64,000 nt of DNA from Microbacterium hydrocarbonoxydans (GCF_023715885.1 NZ_JAMBOY010000003.1:310001-374000); one strand, 5' to 3'; shown: positions 45,833-55,879, counted from the stretch's first letter. Translations and numbers: made by a program. The notes: generated by a model from the sequence alone, not told the origin.

Positions 45833-46933
45833 TCACTCGGTGACGATCGCGTCGATCGCGGTGTTGATCTGCTCGCGGAGGCTGTCCGAGATCGGCGCGC
45901 TGCCTGCGGCCTCGGCTGCGGCATCCTGACCCTCGGCCGAGGCGACGTACTCGAAGTACGCCTTGACGAGGCCGGCGGTCTCGGCGTCGTCGTACTCGAC
46001 GCAGCCGATCAGGTACGAGACGAGCGCGATCGGGTACGAGCCGGCCGGAGCGGCTGCCGGGTCGACCGCGTACGCGAGGTCGTGGTCGGAGCGACCCTCC
46101 TCGAGCGGGGACGCCTCGACGAGGGCGGCGGCGGCCTCGGCGGAGTACGCGACGTACTCGCCCTCGACCTCGACGGCGACCTGGCCGAGCTCCGAGGTGC
46201 GCGAGGCGTCGGCGAAGCCGATGTAGCCCGAGCCGTTGGTGATCGCGTCGACGACGCCCGAGGTGCCGTCTCCGGCCTCACCGGTCGACAGCGGCCACTC
46301 GTCGCTGGCCTCGTAGGTCCAGACGTCCGGGGCGACGGCGCTGAGGTACTTGGTGAAGGTCTCCTGGGTGCCCGACGCGTCGGCGCGGTGGACCGGCACG
46401 ATGGCCTGGTCGGGAAGCTCGACACCCTCGTTCTGGTCGGCGATGGCCGGGTCGTTCCACTTGGTGATGGTGCCCGCGAAGATGCCGGCGAGCGTCTTGC
46501 CGTCGAGGTTCAGCTCGTCGATGCCTTCGAGGTTGAAGGCGACGGCGACGGGCGAGATGTAGACGGGGATCTCGACGATCTCGTCGGAGGCGCAGGAGCC
46601 GAAGCCGCCCGCGGCGAGCTCGTCGGCGTTGAACGCGCGGTCCGAGCCGATGAAGTTCGAGGAGCCCGCGATGAAGTTCTCGCGACCGGTGCCCGAGCCC
46701 GTCGCGGTGTAGTTGACGGTCACGTCGGGGTTGGCCGTCTGGAAGGCGGCGACCCAGGACTGCTGCGCAGCCTCCTGCGAGGACGCGCCGGTGGCGTCGA
46801 GGCTGCCCGAGAGGGTGGAGTCGCTGGGGGCGTCGGACGACCCGCCGCTGGGCTCGTTCGCGGCACAGCCGGCGAGCGCGAGAGCGGCGACGGCGCCGAT
46901 GGCGCCGATACGTGCGATTCGGGAGATCTTCAC
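45833..46933 (-). CDS. pstS: phosphate-binding lipoprotein PstS
   Basis: Surface lipoprotein of 366 residues that captures phosphate for PstCAB. The signal peptide ends in the lipobox ALAGC. Phosphate-binding segments are visible: TATGSGTGRENFIAGSSNFIGSDR, VPVHRADASGTQETFTKYLS and GDGTSGVVDAI. GTG at 46933 is chosen for AAGGATC upstream with seven-base spacing and because it gives a normal signal peptide. A PHO-box-like direct repeat lies about 90-105 bases upstream. Confidence 0.96.
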   Translation of the reverse strand: MKISRIARIGAIGAVAALALAGCAANEPSGGSSDAPSDSTLSGSLDATGASSQEAAQQSWVAAFQTANPDVTVNYTATGSGTGRENFIAGSSNFIGSDRAFNADELAAGGFGSCASDEIVEIPVYISPVAVAFNLEGIDELNLDGKTLAGIFAGTITKWNDPAIADQNEGVELPDQAIVPVHRADASGTQETFTKYLSAVAPDVWTYEASDEWPLSTGEAGDGTSGVVDAITNGSGYIGFADASRTSELGQVAVEVEGEYVAYSAEAAAALVEASPLEEGRSDHDLAYAVDPAAAPAGSYPIALVSYLIGCVEYDDAETAGLVKAYFEYVASAEGQDAAAEAAGSAPISDSLREQINTAIDAIVTE

Positions 46934-47021
46934 TGTGGATCCTTCGATCATGGATGGGTGGGGCCCGGTGCAGGGCACACAGTGACGCTAGGTGCGGCGG
47001 TTAACGAGACTCGACCGCGCA

Positions 47022-47039
47022 GGTGAACGGAAGGTGAAC
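47022..47039 (-). promoter_or_regulatory. PHO-box-like direct repeat upstream of pstS
   Basis: On the minus strand GTTCACC occurs twice with a four-base spacer, an 11-base period. This is the PhoP/RegX3 binding pattern of actinobacteria, and a RegX3 gene is present at 57100-57783, so phosphate-starvation activation of pstSCAB is expected. Confidence 0.8.
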
Positions 47040-47123
47040 GACCGACGACTCTCTGGAGACGATCCCCGTGATCATGCGGAGAATCCGGGCGCCCGTTCTC
47101 CGCGGCCGGTCGGGCGATCGGCG

Positions 47124-48101
47124 TCAGACCTTCGGGCTGTGCGTCTCGATCGCGATGACCCCGGACCCGGGGTTCGACGACGACAGGTGCACGACCGAGA
47201 ACGCTCCCGGCTCGAGGTCGGCGGCGCTGCTGACGTACGAGCCCTGGATGGTGCCGGTCGCCAAGGCGATCTCGGAGAGGATGCCCGGCAGTACCGGCCC
47301 ATGACTGCACACGACCGCGGGCTTACCCGAGCGCACGCGTCGACCGACGACGGATCTCAGGTCGTCGGTGCCGTCCTCCCAGGCGTCCTGGCTGATCTTC
47401 GCGGTCTTCACGGACTTGCGATCGAGGGATTTCGCGAGGGGCCTCACGGTCTGCACGCAGCGCACCGCGTCGCTCGTCACGATGCGCCGCACCCCGAACG
47501 CTCGTAGCGGGCCGACGATCGAGTCGGCCTGGCGGCGCCCCCGCTCCGTGAGCGGGCGAGCCGCGTCCGCGCCATCCCATTCCGACCGGTGCAGCGCCTT
47601 GGCGTGCCGGAGCGCGATCACCGGGAAGGTCCGCAGGACACCGTCGTCCACGAGCTTCGCGAAGAAGTCGATGATCTCGTGATCGACCGGGTAGCTGAGC
47701 CGGGCGCGCGCCTTCTTCAGCGGCACCCACTCGAGCGCGGCGATCTCCTTGTTCGGCACGAACGTCGATTCGCGGATCGCGCGATCGGTGGCCTCGGCCG
47801 CCCAGTAATGCACGACCTTCTGCTTGCTCGACGGGAGGTGGTAGCGGCTCACCCCGACGGGCACGCCGAGCGAGACGCGGATCCCGGTCTCCTCGTGCAC
47901 CTCGCGCACAGCGGTCTCGGCGAGCATCTCGCCAGGATCGACCTTGCCCTTGGGCAGGGTCACGTCGCGGTACTTCGTGCGGTGGATCAGCAGGATGTGC
48001 AGCTTGTCGTCGACGAGACGCCACACGACGGCGCCGGCCGCGTACACGGCCTTGTCCGTCCACTTCGAACGGGTCGCCTGCGCCGTGGGCTGCGGAGTCA
48101 T
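47124..48101 (-). CDS. mutT1: MutT1-type Nudix hydrolase with histidine-phosphatase domain
   Basis: Two-domain house-cleaning enzyme of 325 residues. The N-terminal Nudix domain has the box [23 protein letters not shown] in outline. The C-terminal half has the histidine-phosphatase pattern [15 protein letters not shown] with the second His in [11 protein letters not shown]. The mycobacterial MutT1 prototype removes oxidised guanine nucleotides and diadenosine polyphosphates. Its ATG overlaps the ppk stop (ATGA), the same pairing as in Mycobacterium. Confidence 0.9.
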   Translation of the reverse strand: MTPQPTAQATRSKWTDKAVYAAGAVVWRLVDDKLHILLIHRTKYRDVTLPKGKVDPGEMLAETAVREVHEETGIRVSLGVPVGVSRYHLPSSKQKVVHYWAAEATDRAIRESTFVPNKEIAALEWVPLKKARARLSYPVDHEIIDFFAKLVDDGVLRTFPVIALRHAKALHRSEWDGADAARPLTERGRRQADSIVGPLRAFGVRRIVTSDAVRCVQTVRPLAKSLDRKSVKTAKISQDAWEDGTDDLRSVVGRRVRSGKPAVVCSHGPVLPGILSEIALATGTIQGSYVSSAADLEPGAFSVVHLSSSNPGSGVIAIETHSPKV

Positions 48102-50272
48102 CGCGCCGCCCGTGCGCGCCGGCGTCGCTGGATGGAACCCATCGTCTTATCCTGCAGGTCGACGAGCGGCTTGCCGTCGGCATCCTCGGCGTGGCGCGTC
48201 CACACCCCCTCCGGCCCGAGGTGCCACGACGATGTGCCGGGAGCCAGAGCGAGATCGAAGAACGCCAGCAGCTCCTTCATGTGATTCGCGTCGGTCACGC
48301 GCACGAGCGCCTCGACGCGTCGGTCGAGATTGCGGTGCATCATGTCGGCGCTGCCGATGTACACCTGCGGGTCGCCGTCGTTGTCGAACGCGAAGATGCG
48401 GGAGTGCTCCAGGTACCGACCCAGGATGCTGCGGACGGTGATGTTCTCGCTCACGCCCTCGAGGTCGGTGCGCAGGCTGCAGATGCCACGCACCCACACG
48501 TCGACCTTCACGCCGGCGGCGCTCGCACGGTAGAGGGCGTCGATGATCTCCTCGTCGACCATCGAGTTGACCTTGATCCGGATGTGCGCCGGCTTCCCCG
48601 CCTCGGCATGCTTGCGTTCCGCGTCGATCAGGCGGACGAGGCCCTTTCGCAGGTGAAGCGGCGCGACGAGCAGCCGTTTGAACTTCTTCTCGATCGCATA
48701 GCCGCTCAACTCGTTGAACAGACGCGTGAGGTCCTTGCCGACCTGGGCGTCGGCCGTGAAGAGTCCGAAGTCCTCGTAGATGCGACTGGTCTTCGGGTTG
48801 TAGTTGCCCGTGCCGATGTGGGAGTAGTGGCGCAGCACGCCGTCCTCCTCGCGGATCACGAGCGCGAGCTTGCAGTGGGTCTTCAGTCCGACGAGCCCGT
48901 ACACGACGTGCACGCCCGCCTTCTCGAGCTTGCGAGCCCAGACGATGTTGTTCGCCTCATCGAACCGCGCCTTGACCTCGACGAGCGCGAGCACCTGCTT
49001 TCCGGCCTCCGCCGCGTCGATCAGCGCCTGGACGATCGGGCTGTCGCCCGACGTCCGATACAGGGTCTGCTTGATGGCGAGCACGTGCGGATCGCGTGCC
49101 GCCTGCTCGAGGAAGGCGACGACGCTGGTCGTGAAGGACTCGTAGGGGTGATGCACCAGTACGTCGGACTTGCGGATCGCTTTGAAGATGTCGGCTCGCG
49201 TCTCGTTTCCGCCCGGCTGGAACGCCACCGGTGTCGTCGGCAGGTGCGGCGGGTAGCGCAGGTCCGGACGGTCGATGCGCGACAGATCGAACAGCCCGCG
49301 CAGGTCGAGCGGTCCGGGGAGGCGATAGACCTCCTGGTCGGTGATGTCGAGCTCGCGGGCGAGCAGGTCCATCGTGACCTCGTCCATGTCATCCGTGATC
49401 TCGAGGCGGATGGGCGGGCCGAACCGTCGGCGCAGCAGCTCCGCTTCGAGCGCCTGGATGAGGTTCTCGCTCTCGTCCTCCTCGATCTCGACGTCTTCGT
49501 TGCGGGTCAGTCGGAACGCGTGGTGGTCGAGCACCTCCATGCCGGGGAACAGGTCTCCGAGATGATTCGCGATGAGCTCCTCCAGGCGCAGGAACCGCTT
49601 GATCTCGCCACTCCCGGGGACCTCCACGAAGCGCGGCAGCATCGGCGGCACCTTCAGACGCGCGAACTCCTGCCGGCCGGTGCGGGCGTTGCGGATGCGG
49701 ATGGCGAGGTTCAGCGACAGTCCCGAGATATAGGGGAACGGGTGCGCCGGGTCGACCGCGAGCGGCATCAGCACCGGGAAGACCTGCGCGCCGAAGTACT
49801 CCGAGAGCGCCTCGCGCTCGGTGTCGGTCAGGTCGGACCACTCGGTGATCTCGATGCCGGCGTCAGCCAGAGCCGGGCGAACGAGGGAGGTCCAGGCGTC
49901 GGCATGGCGCAGCTGCAGGGCGTGGGCCTCGCGGGAGATGTCGGCGAGGGCATCGACGGGGGAGCGGCCGATGTTCGTCGGTACGGCGAGACCGGTGACG
50001 ATGCGTCGCTTCAGCCCGGCGACGCGCACCATGAAGAACTCGTCGAGGTTGCTCGCGAAGATGGCGAGGAAGTTCGCGCGCTCGAGCTCCGGCAGACTCG
50101 GGTCCTCCGCGAGCTCCAGCACCCGCTGGTTGAACGCGAGCCAGCTCAGCTCACGGTCGAGGTACCGGTGGTCCGGCAGCTGGGAGTCGGGTGCCTCGAT
50201 GGCATCGAAGTCGTCGTCTTCGGCATCTCCGAGGCCGGCATCGGCGAGGGCGGGATCGATCATGGGGTACAT
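48098..50272 (-). CDS. ppk: polyphosphate kinase 1
   Basis: Makes polyphosphate from ATP reversibly. The 724 residues include the N-terminal helical domain ([47 protein letters not shown] in outline) and the phospholipase-D-like half with the phosphorylated His in [11 protein letters not shown] and [10 protein letters not shown] 50272 and ATG 50263 are both possible starts. It lies 43 bases downstream of glnR on the same strand. A weak PHO-box-like repeat is upstream, which would suit regulation by SenX3-RegX3 as known for ppk1 in mycobacteria. Confidence 0.96.
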   Translation of the reverse strand: MYPMIDPALADAGLGDAEDDDFDAIEAPDSQLPDHRYLDRELSWLAFNQRVLELAEDPSLPELERANFLAIFASNLDEFFMVRVAGLKRRIVTGLAVPTNIGRSPVDALADISREAHALQLRHADAWTSLVRPALADAGIEITEWSDLTDTEREALSEYFGAQVFPVLMPLAVDPAHPFPYISGLSLNLAIRIRNARTGRQEFARLKVPPMLPRFVEVPGSGEIKRFLRLEELIANHLGDLFPGMEVLDHHAFRLTRNEDVEIEEDESENLIQALEAELLRRRFGPPIRLEITDDMDEVTMDLLARELDITDQEVYRLPGPLDLRGLFDLSRIDRPDLRYPPHLPTTPVAFQPGGNETRADIFKAIRKSDVLVHHPYESFTTSVVAFLEQAARDPHVLAIKQTLYRTSGDSPIVQALIDAAEAGKQVLALVEVKARFDEANNIVWARKLEKAGVHVVYGLVGLKTHCKLALVIREEDGVLRHYSHIGTGNYNPKTSRIYEDFGLFTADAQVGKDLTRLFNELSGYAIEKKFKRLLVAPLHLRKGLVRLIDAERKHAEAGKPAHIRIKVNSMVDEEIIDALYRASAAGVKVDVWVRGICSLRTDLEGVSENITVRSILGRYLEHSRIFAFDNDGDPQVYIGSADMMHRNLDRRVEALVRVTDANHMKELLAFFDLALAPGTSSWHLGPEGVWTRHAEDADGKPLVDLQDKTMGSIQRRRRARAAR

Positions 50273-50285
50273 CTAAGCACCGCGA

Positions 50286-50303
50286 GGTGTCGCGCGTGTG
50301 AAC
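50286..50303 (-). promoter_or_regulatory. weak PHO-box-like repeat before ppk
   Basis: GTTCACA and CGACACC lie in an 11-base period on the minus strand. The first half is good, the second poor. Confidence 0.3.
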
Positions 50304-50315
50304 GGGCCCGCGTGC

Positions 50316-50999
50316 TCAGCGGGTCGCGGGGACGGTCTCGTCGTCGTACACGTTGAAGCGGTAGCCCACGTTGCGCACCGTGCCGATGATCTGCTCCTGA
50401 TCGCCGAGCTTGGCGCGGAGGCGCCGCACGTGCACGTCGACCGTTCGCGTGCCGCCGAAGTAGTCGTACCCCCACACCTCGCTGAGCAGCTGCTCACGGG
50501 TGAACACCCGCGACGGGTGCGTGGCGAGGAAGTGCAGGAGCTGGAACTCCTTGTAGGTGAGATCGAGGGGTCGGCCGTGCAGCTTGGCCGAATAGGACTG
50601 CTCATCGATCGAGACACCCGATGCCTGCACGCGGCTGGGTTCGGCGACCTCGTCTCGCCGAGCGAGCGCGAGGCGCACCCGCGCATCGGTCTCGGCCGGC
50701 CCGGCGGTGGCGAGCATCACGTCGTCGATGCCCCAGTCGCCGGACAGCGCGCTCATGCCGCCCTCGGTGACGACGAGCAGAAGAGGGGCGTCCTGTCCGG
50801 CGGCGCGCAGCAGGCGGCACAGGGACTTGGCACCGACGAGGTCCTGGCGGCCGTCGACGATCACGACGTCGTAGTCGGGAGCGCTCACGAGCTGCGCCGG
50901 CTCGGCTGCGATCTGCCGCACGCGGTGGCTGAGCAGTTCCAGGGCGGGAAGCACCTGCTCCGCAGTCGGAGCATTGGTCAACACCAGCACCTGGGCCAC
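50316..50999 (-). CDS. glnR: GlnR-family orphan response regulator (nitrogen control)
   Basis: OmpR-type regulator of 227 residues closely resembling mycobacterial GlnR. The receiver domain is atypical: the segment [24 protein letters not shown] keeps one Asp but lacks the full acidic pocket and the usual TA...K layout, as in GlnR proteins that are not phosphorylated. The C-terminal winged helix has [60 protein letters not shown] in outline. GTG at 50999 follows AAGGAG by five bases. No kinase gene adjoins; ppk lies 43 bases downstream and may be co-transcribed. Confidence 0.9.
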   Translation of the reverse strand: MAQVLVLTNAPTAEQVLPALELLSHRVRQIAAEPAQLVSAPDYDVVIVDGRQDLVGAKSLCRLLRAAGQDAPLLLVVTEGGMSALSGDWGIDDVMLATAGPAETDARVRLALARRDEVAEPSRVQASGVSIDEQSYSAKLHGRPLDLTYKEFQLLHFLATHPSRVFTREQLLSEVWGYDYFGGTRTVDVHVRRLRAKLGDQEQIIGTVRNVGYRFNVYDDETVPATR

Positions 51000-51059
51000 A
51001 CGCACTCCTTCCAGACGGCGGGGTACGCCGTGGGGCCATGATACCGGGCGTGGATGGGT

Positions 51060-51065
51060 GAGAAT
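51060..51065 (+). promoter_or_regulatory. -10 box GAGAAT (leaderless)
   Basis: Six bases before the ATG at 51072. Confidence 0.4.
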
Positions 51066-51071
51066 GGAGTC

Positions 51072-51359
51072 ATGACGGAACCTGCGCTCGCACCGAGGAA
51101 CGCGTTCGTCGGCGTGCTCGTGGTCTGGGCGGTCGCCTTCGCAGCGTCGATCTCCATCGGCATCCTGGTCCCGGAGGAGTGGCGGGTACCGTGGCTCGTC
51201 GTCGCCTTCGGCGGCGTCGTGCTGCTGTCGTTCGCCGTCCAGCTCGGGTACGGACGCACGCAGGGGTACATCCTGCGGGTCGCCGGCGGGGTTCTCGGCG
51301 CGCTCCTCGTGATGGGCGTGATCTCGGTCGGGTTCGGCCTCGCAGCCCTCGTCTCCTGA
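51072..51359 (+). CDS. small membrane protein of unknown function
   Basis: Protein of 95 residues with three hydrophobic helices: [39 protein letters not shown] and the C-terminal [20 protein letters not shown]. The loop [14 protein letters not shown] is polar. No family is recognised. It is divergent from glnR, and the ATG lies six bases after a GAGAAT box, so a leaderless transcript is likely; the GGAG immediately upstream is too close to act alone. Confidence 0.75.
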   Translation: MTEPALAPRNAFVGVLVVWAVAFAASISIGILVPEEWRVPWLVVAFGGVVLLSFAVQLGYGRTQGYILRVAGGVLGALLVMGVISVGFGLAALVS

Positions 51360-51399
51360 TCGCGCGACACCAGCGCGCGCGGAGGGTAGTGTGGAGGTC

Positions 51400-51513
51400 A
51401 TGGACCTCATGGCTCTCGAACTCTTCTACATCGGCCTGCTGGGCCTTGCGAGCCTCGCGATCGTCTTCGTCTCGGTCGTCGTGCTGCGCAACCTCTTCCG
51501 CGGCCAGCGCTGA
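51400..51513 (+). CDS. 37-residue single-pass membrane protein
   Basis: Short frame [20 protein letters not shown] followed by a hydrophobic helix and the basic ending [18 protein letters not shown] box lies seven bases before the ATG, and the next gene starts six bases after the stop, which supports translation. The basic C-terminus suggests it faces the cytoplasm. No function is known to me. It would be missed by length filters. Confidence 0.6.
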   Translation: MDLMALELFYIGLLGLASLAIVFVSVVVLRNLFRGQR

Positions 51514-51518
51514 GCGCG

Positions 51519-52121
51519 ATGCTCGAGCTGCCCGTCGACCTCCCCGCAGATCTCGCACCCCTCGCATGGCTGATCGGCGTCTGGGAGGGTACCGGGGTCA
51601 TCGACTACCCGGTCGGTGACGAGCGGCTGCAGGGCGAGTTCACGCATCGCGTGAGCTTCAGCCACGACGGCGGACCCTTCCTCAATTACGCCGCGACCGC
51701 CACCTTCACCGGCGACGATCATGCGGCGTCGGTCCCGCTCGTCGCCGAGTCCGGATTCTGGCGGCTCAGCCGACCCGCGACCGACGCGGACGCGGGTCCA
51801 GGCCTGCTCCCGCCGCGCGACGACGCGGTGGCACGAGGCGTCGACGACGTGGAGGCGTTGCGCGCAGCCTCCGGTGGCTTCCCTCTCGAGGTCTCGATCG
51901 CGCACGCCGACGGGATGCTCGAGCTGTACCTGGGCGAGATCAACGGCCCGCGCATCGACATCGGCACGGATGCCGTCGTCCGCGCAGCGGGCGCCAAGGA
52001 CTACGCCGGAGCGTCGCGCATGTACGGCCTCGTCGACGGTCACCTGCTCTGGGCGTGGGACATCGCGGCTCTCGGCACCCCGCTGCGTTCGCACGCCTCC
52101 GCGCGACTGGCGAGGGTCTGA
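51519..52121 (+). CDS. nitrobindin-like heme-binding beta-barrel protein
   Basis: Protein of 200 residues of the FABP-like/nitrobindin family (DUF1794 type). The opening LAPLAWLIGVWEGTGVIDYP holds the family GxWxGxG motif. The C-terminal SHASARL contains the His that binds heme iron in nitrobindins. The fold is expected to be a ten-strand barrel, with ferric heme reacting with nitric oxide or peroxynitrite. It starts six bases after the small membrane protein gene, and the YgfZ gene begins two bases past its stop, so the three form one unit. Confidence 0.88.
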   Translation: MLELPVDLPADLAPLAWLIGVWEGTGVIDYPVGDERLQGEFTHRVSFSHDGGPFLNYAATATFTGDDHAASVPLVAESGFWRLSRPATDADAGPGLLPPRDDAVARGVDDVEALRAASGGFPLEVSIAHADGMLELYLGEINGPRIDIGTDAVVRAAGAKDYAGASRMYGLVDGHLLWAWDIAALGTPLRSHASARLARV

Positions 52122-52122
52122 C

Positions 52123-53244
52123 GTGTCCGGATTCGCCGACATCGCAGGTTCCGTTGCGGGTGACGCGGGTATCGCGCACTTCGGCGACGCCTTCCGCGAG
52201 CAGCGCCGTCTCGCCGCCGGCGGTGCGATCGTGCCGCTCGACGATCGAACCGTCATCGAGGTCGGCGGCCCCGAGCGACTGAGCTGGCTCGACTCGATCA
52301 CCTCTCAGGCGCTCAGACGGCTGTCGCCGGGGGAGAGCACCGAGCTTCTCGTCCTCGATCCGCAGGGTCGGGTCGAGCACGCTGCAGGGGTCGTCGACGA
52401 CGGCGTCTCGACGTGGCTCATCGCCGATGCCGGAGACGCCGACGCGCTCGCGACCTGGCTGCAGCGCATGAAGTTCCGCGCCCAGGCGACCGTCGAGGTG
52501 CGGCAGGATCTCGCGCTGCTCGGAGTCGTCGACGGCGGAGCCGCCGCGCAGCGCGTGCTCTCCGTCGCATCCCGCCCGGCCGGCATCCCGCTGCTGTGGG
52601 TCGACCCGTGGCAGTCGGTGAGCACGGGCGGGCACCAGTACTCCGAGGTCCCCCGCCATCCGGGTGCGGATCTGGCCTGGCGCGTCGCGATCGTGACACG
52701 CGAGGACGCCGAGACGCTCGCCGCCACCCTGCAGCCCGACGAGGTCGCCGGACTCCTCGCAGCCGAGGCGCTGCGCGTCGCGGCGTGGCGACCGCGGTGG
52801 TCGGCGGAGGTCGACGAGCGCTCGCTGCCGCACGAATCCGATTGGATCCGCACCGCCGTCCACCTCAACAAGGGCTGCTACCGCGGTCAGGAGACCGTGG
52901 CGAAGGTGCACAACCTCGGCCACCCCCCGCGTCGACTCGCGGCCCTGCACCTCGACGGCAGCGACGCCGTGCTCCCCGCTGCGGGAGACCCGGTCTTCGT
53001 CGGGGACGACGAGGTCGGGCACATCACCTCCGTCGCCCGCCATCACGAGGACGGCCCGATCGCCCTCGCGATCCTCTCCCGCCGCGCACCGGTCGGCGAC
53101 CTCGTCGTGCGCACCGCGGGCGGTGACATCGCGGCGGCGCAACAGGTCATCGTCCCTGCGGATGCCGGTGCGACCGCCGACATCCCGCGCTTGACCCGCC
53201 TGTCACGCCGGCCCAGCGCCCCGGATCCGCGCAACGCCGGCTGA
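52123..53244 (+). CDS. ygfZ: folate-binding protein YgfZ
   Basis: GcvT-like protein of 373 residues for maintaining iron-sulfur proteins. The signature NKGCYRGQETV (KGCYxGQE) lies near residue 248, and the N-terminal GcvT fold includes the DSITSQALRRLSPGE segment. GTG at 52123 is one base after the nitrobindin stop. Folate-binding activity is inferred from the family. Nothing unusual is visible, though the ending PRLTRLSRRPSAPD is variable. Confidence 0.9.
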   Translation: MSGFADIAGSVAGDAGIAHFGDAFREQRRLAAGGAIVPLDDRTVIEVGGPERLSWLDSITSQALRRLSPGESTELLVLDPQGRVEHAAGVVDDGVSTWLIADAGDADALATWLQRMKFRAQATVEVRQDLALLGVVDGGAAAQRVLSVASRPAGIPLLWVDPWQSVSTGGHQYSEVPRHPGADLAWRVAIVTREDAETLAATLQPDEVAGLLAAEALRVAAWRPRWSAEVDERSLPHESDWIRTAVHLNKGCYRGQETVAKVHNLGHPPRRLAALHLDGSDAVLPAAGDPVFVGDDEVGHITSVARHHEDGPIALAILSRRAPVGDLVVRTAGGDIAAAQQVIVPADAGATADIPRLTRLSRRPSAPDPRNAG

Positions 53245-53248
53245 GAGA

Positions 53249-54073
53249 TCAGTCCTGCGGCGCGATCGCCGCCCACGGCACGGTCAGCTCGCCCAGCCGC
53301 CATCGCGACCTGCCGCCCTCGACCGGCCATCCGCGCGCGCGCAGCGCCGCCACCGCGGCGAGGAACCGCTGGGTCGCACCGAACGTCGAGAGGGCAGCCG
53401 CGCGGTCCCATTCCCCGTCCAGGTCGACGAGCAGCCGGTGCACCCGTTCACCGGGGACGTTCCGGTGGATGAGCGCCTTCGGCAGCCTTTCGGCCACGAT
53501 GCCGGGGTGCTCGAGCTCCGACAGCCGGAGCGAGATCGTGAACCGGAGCGGCGTGCCGGTCGCATCCACGTCGACCCAGCTCGCGATGCGCCCGATCTCG
53601 TCACAGGTGCCCTCCACGAGCACGCCGGACGGAGCGAGGCGGGAGGCCATCGTGCTCCATGCATCCGGGACGTCGGACTCGTCGTACTGCCGCAGCACGT
53701 TCATGGCCCGGATGACGGATGCCGTGCGACCGCCGGGCAGCGGCACCTCGAACCCGCCGCGTCCGAACGACACCCGCAGGTCGGCGGGGAAGGGCGTGCG
53801 GCCCGCGCGTACCTCCGCGAGCTGCGCCTCGGCCGTCGTGACGCGCTCGGGGTCGAGCTCGAGGCCGCGCACCTCGGCGTCGGGCCTGACGTGTCGCAGG
53901 CGTGCGGCGAGCTCGAAAGCCGTGACGCCGCTCGCCCCGAAGCCGAGGTCCACCACCAGCGGATCGGCCGCCCGCCGGAGGGCCGCGCTCGCCGCGATCC
54001 AGCGGTCGATGCGCCGCAGTCGGTTGGTCCCCGTTGTGCCGCGCGTGGGCCGGCCGAGGGGAGAGGACGCCAT
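53249..54073 (-). CDS. class I SAM-dependent methyltransferase-like protein
   Basis: Protein of 274 residues. Motif I, PLVVDLGFGASGVTAFELAARL, is the glycine-rich SAM loop (with FG-S variation), and GLELDPERV carries the acidic ribose-binding position. RAMNVLRQY and APSGVLVEGTCDE are later motifs. The C-terminus is Trp/Arg-rich. ATG at 54073 is preferred over ATG at 54121 because GGGAGGA is seven bases upstream. It is convergent with ygfZ (four bases apart). Target molecule unknown. Confidence 0.8.
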   Translation of the reverse strand: MASSPLGRPTRGTTGTNRLRRIDRWIAASAALRRAADPLVVDLGFGASGVTAFELAARLRHVRPDAEVRGLELDPERVTTAEAQLAEVRAGRTPFPADLRVSFGRGGFEVPLPGGRTASVIRAMNVLRQYDESDVPDAWSTMASRLAPSGVLVEGTCDEIGRIASWVDVDATGTPLRFTISLRLSELEHPGIVAERLPKALIHRNVPGERVHRLLVDLDGEWDRAAALSTFGATQRFLAAVAALRARGWPVEGGRSRWRLGELTVPWAAIAPQD

Positions 54074-54139
54074 ATCCCCATCCTCCCAGTGCGGGCGAGG
54101 ACGTTCGACTCCTGCCGTCATCGCGAGACCCCGCGCCGA

Positions 54140-54145
54140 TAAACT
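54140..54145 (+). promoter_or_regulatory. -10 box TAAACT of gpmA (leaderless)
   Basis: Six bases before the ATG at 54152. Confidence 0.55.
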
Positions 54146-54151
54146 GGCGGC

Positions 54152-54901
54152 ATGACTGCGACGCGCACCCTGATCCTGCTCCGCCACGGCCGGAGCGAGT
54201 GGAACGAACTGAACCTCTTCACCGGCTGGGTGGACGTCCGCCTCAACGAGCAGGGCAGGAACGAGGCCCGTCGTGGCGGGGAGCTGCTCGCCGAGTCCGG
54301 CATCCTCCCCGACGTGCTGCACACCTCGCTGCTCAGCCGCGCGATCCAGACGGCGAACATCGCGCTCGACGCCGCCGACCGGCTGTGGATCCCCGTCGCC
54401 CGCTCCTGGCGTCTCAACGAGCGCCACTACGGAGCTCTGCAGGGCAAGGACAAGGCGCAGACGCTTGAGGAGTTCGGCCCCGAGCAGTTCCAGCTGTGGC
54501 GCCGTTCGTTCGACGTGCCGCCGCCCGTGCTCGACGACGAGAGCGAGTTCAGCCAGGTGAACGACCCGCGATACGCCGGTATCGACGGCGAGGTGCCCCG
54601 CACCGAGTCCCTCAAGCTCGTGATCGACCGTCTGCTGCCCTACTGGGAAGGAGCGATCGTCCCCGACCTCGAGGCGGGCAAGACGGTGCTCGTCACGGCC
54701 CACGGCAACTCGCTGCGCGGTCTCGTGAAGCACCTCGAGGGCATCAGCGACGCCGACATCGCCGAGCTCAACATCCCCACCGGCATCCCGCTGGTCTACG
54801 AGCTCGACGAGAACAACGTGCCCACCGGTCCCGGCCGGTACCTCGACCCCGAGGCCGCAGCCGCCGGCGCAGCCGCGGTCGCCGCGCAGGGCAAGAAGTA
54901 A
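54152..54901 (+). CDS. gpmA: 2,3-bisphosphoglycerate-dependent phosphoglycerate mutase
   Basis: Glycolytic/gluconeogenic enzyme of 249 residues. The catalytic His lies in [20 protein letters not shown], the acid in [17 protein letters not shown], and the second His in [18 protein letters not shown]-terminal Ala-rich tail. The ATG is set by leaderless -10 spacing. It ends before a strong bidirectional terminator. Confidence 0.97.
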   Translation: MTATRTLILLRHGRSEWNELNLFTGWVDVRLNEQGRNEARRGGELLAESGILPDVLHTSLLSRAIQTANIALDAADRLWIPVARSWRLNERHYGALQGKDKAQTLEEFGPEQFQLWRRSFDVPPPVLDDESEFSQVNDPRYAGIDGEVPRTESLKLVIDRLLPYWEGAIVPDLEAGKTVLVTAHGNSLRGLVKHLEGISDADIAELNIPTGIPLVYELDENNVPTGPGRYLDPEAAAAGAAAVAAQGKK

Positions 54902-54919
54902 CCCCACACGCGGGAACGA

Positions 54920-54958
54920 CGAAGGGGGCGGATGCTGTCACAGCATCCGCCCCCTTCG
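54920..54958. terminator. bidirectional terminator between gpmA and phoU
   Basis: A perfect 18-base stem with a three-base loop lies at the junction of two convergent genes. Confidence 0.85.
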
Positions 54959-54968
54959 CCGTGCCTGG

Positions 54969-55667
54969 TCAGGCGTGCCCGAGCTGCTCCTGCTGCTCGA
55001 CCGCGATCGCGATGTCCGCCTCCTGCACCTGCCAGTCGCCGGTCGCGAGGTACACGACCTTCTTGGCGACCGCGACGGCGTGGTCCGCGAAGCGCTCGTG
55101 GTAACGGCTGGCGAGGGTGGCGTCGACGGTCGCCGTCGCTTCGCCCTTCCAGTTGTCGCTGAGCACCTTTTCGAAGACGCTGGCGTGCAGCTCGTCGATG
55201 TCGTCGTCGGTGTTGCGGATCGTGTCGGCGAGACGGAGGTCCTGCGTGCGCAGCAGCTCGGTGAGCGTGCGGGAGATCTCGACGTCGAGCTCGCCCATCT
55301 TGGTGAACGTGCCCTTCAGACCGCGCGGGATCGCGCGCTCGGGGAAGCGGAGGCGAGCGAGCTGGGCGATGTGCTCGGACATGTCGCCCATGCGCTCGAG
55401 CGACGCGCTCACGCGCAGGGCGAAGACGACGATGCGCAGGTCGCGGGCGACCGGCTGCTGACGGGCGAGGATCTCGATGGCCTGCTCGTCGAGGGCGACG
55501 GCCAGCTCGTCGATCTTGGCGTCGTCGGCGATCACCTCCTCGGCGAGGGCGACGTCGCTCGTGGCGAAGGCACGCGTGGCCTTGTCGATCGAGACCGTGA
55601 CGAGGTCGGCGATCTCCACGAGGCGGGACTGCAGGTCCTCGAGGGACTGGTGGAAGACTTCGCGCAT
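54969..55667 (-). CDS. phoU: phosphate signalling protein PhoU
   Basis: Helical regulator of 232 residues that links Pst transport to the SenX3 kinase. MREVFHQSLEDLQSRLVEIADLV opens the first PhoU three-helix bundle; the second begins about residue 118. Acidic metal-binding positions such as DAKIDEL and DDDIDEL are visible in both bundles. It is divergent from senX3, and a PHO-box-like repeat lies in the shared intergenic region. When phosphate is plentiful PhoU would damp RegX3 output. Confidence 0.95.
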   Translation of the reverse strand: MREVFHQSLEDLQSRLVEIADLVTVSIDKATRAFATSDVALAEEVIADDAKIDELAVALDEQAIEILARQQPVARDLRIVVFALRVSASLERMGDMSEHIAQLARLRFPERAIPRGLKGTFTKMGELDVEISRTLTELLRTQDLRLADTIRNTDDDIDELHASVFEKVLSDNWKGEATATVDATLASRYHERFADHAVAVAKKVVYLATGDWQVQEADIAIAVEQQEQLGHA

Positions 55668-55784
55668 GGGAGGCGCAACCTTTCATTCGGGTCTCGGCTG
55701 AGGTGCCAGCGCGAGACGGCTGGGTCGTTCGCGCATGAGAGGACCGCGCTCCCGCACAGGCCCGAGGCGATTGTCCGCCCCGAA

Positions 55785-55802
55785 GGTTAACGAACGGTGC
55801 CC
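55785..55802 (-). promoter_or_regulatory. PHO-box-like repeat before phoU
   Basis: GTTAACC and GGGCACC are spaced by four bases on the minus strand in an 11-base period, two near-matches to GTTCACC. They overlap the expected -35 of a phoU promoter (GACAAT at 55775-55770). Confidence 0.45.
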
Positions 55803-55873
55803 AGCACGTGAATAGTAGTTCTCGTGACGGCTCAGGGGCGGGCGAACCCGCCGATCGGCAGGTGAACGCACTC

Positions 55874-55879
55874 TACGCT
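55874..55879 (+). promoter_or_regulatory. -10 box TACGCT of senX3 (leaderless)
   Basis: Six bases before the ATG at 55886. A lone GGTGAAC (55861-55867) precedes it. Confidence 0.55.
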
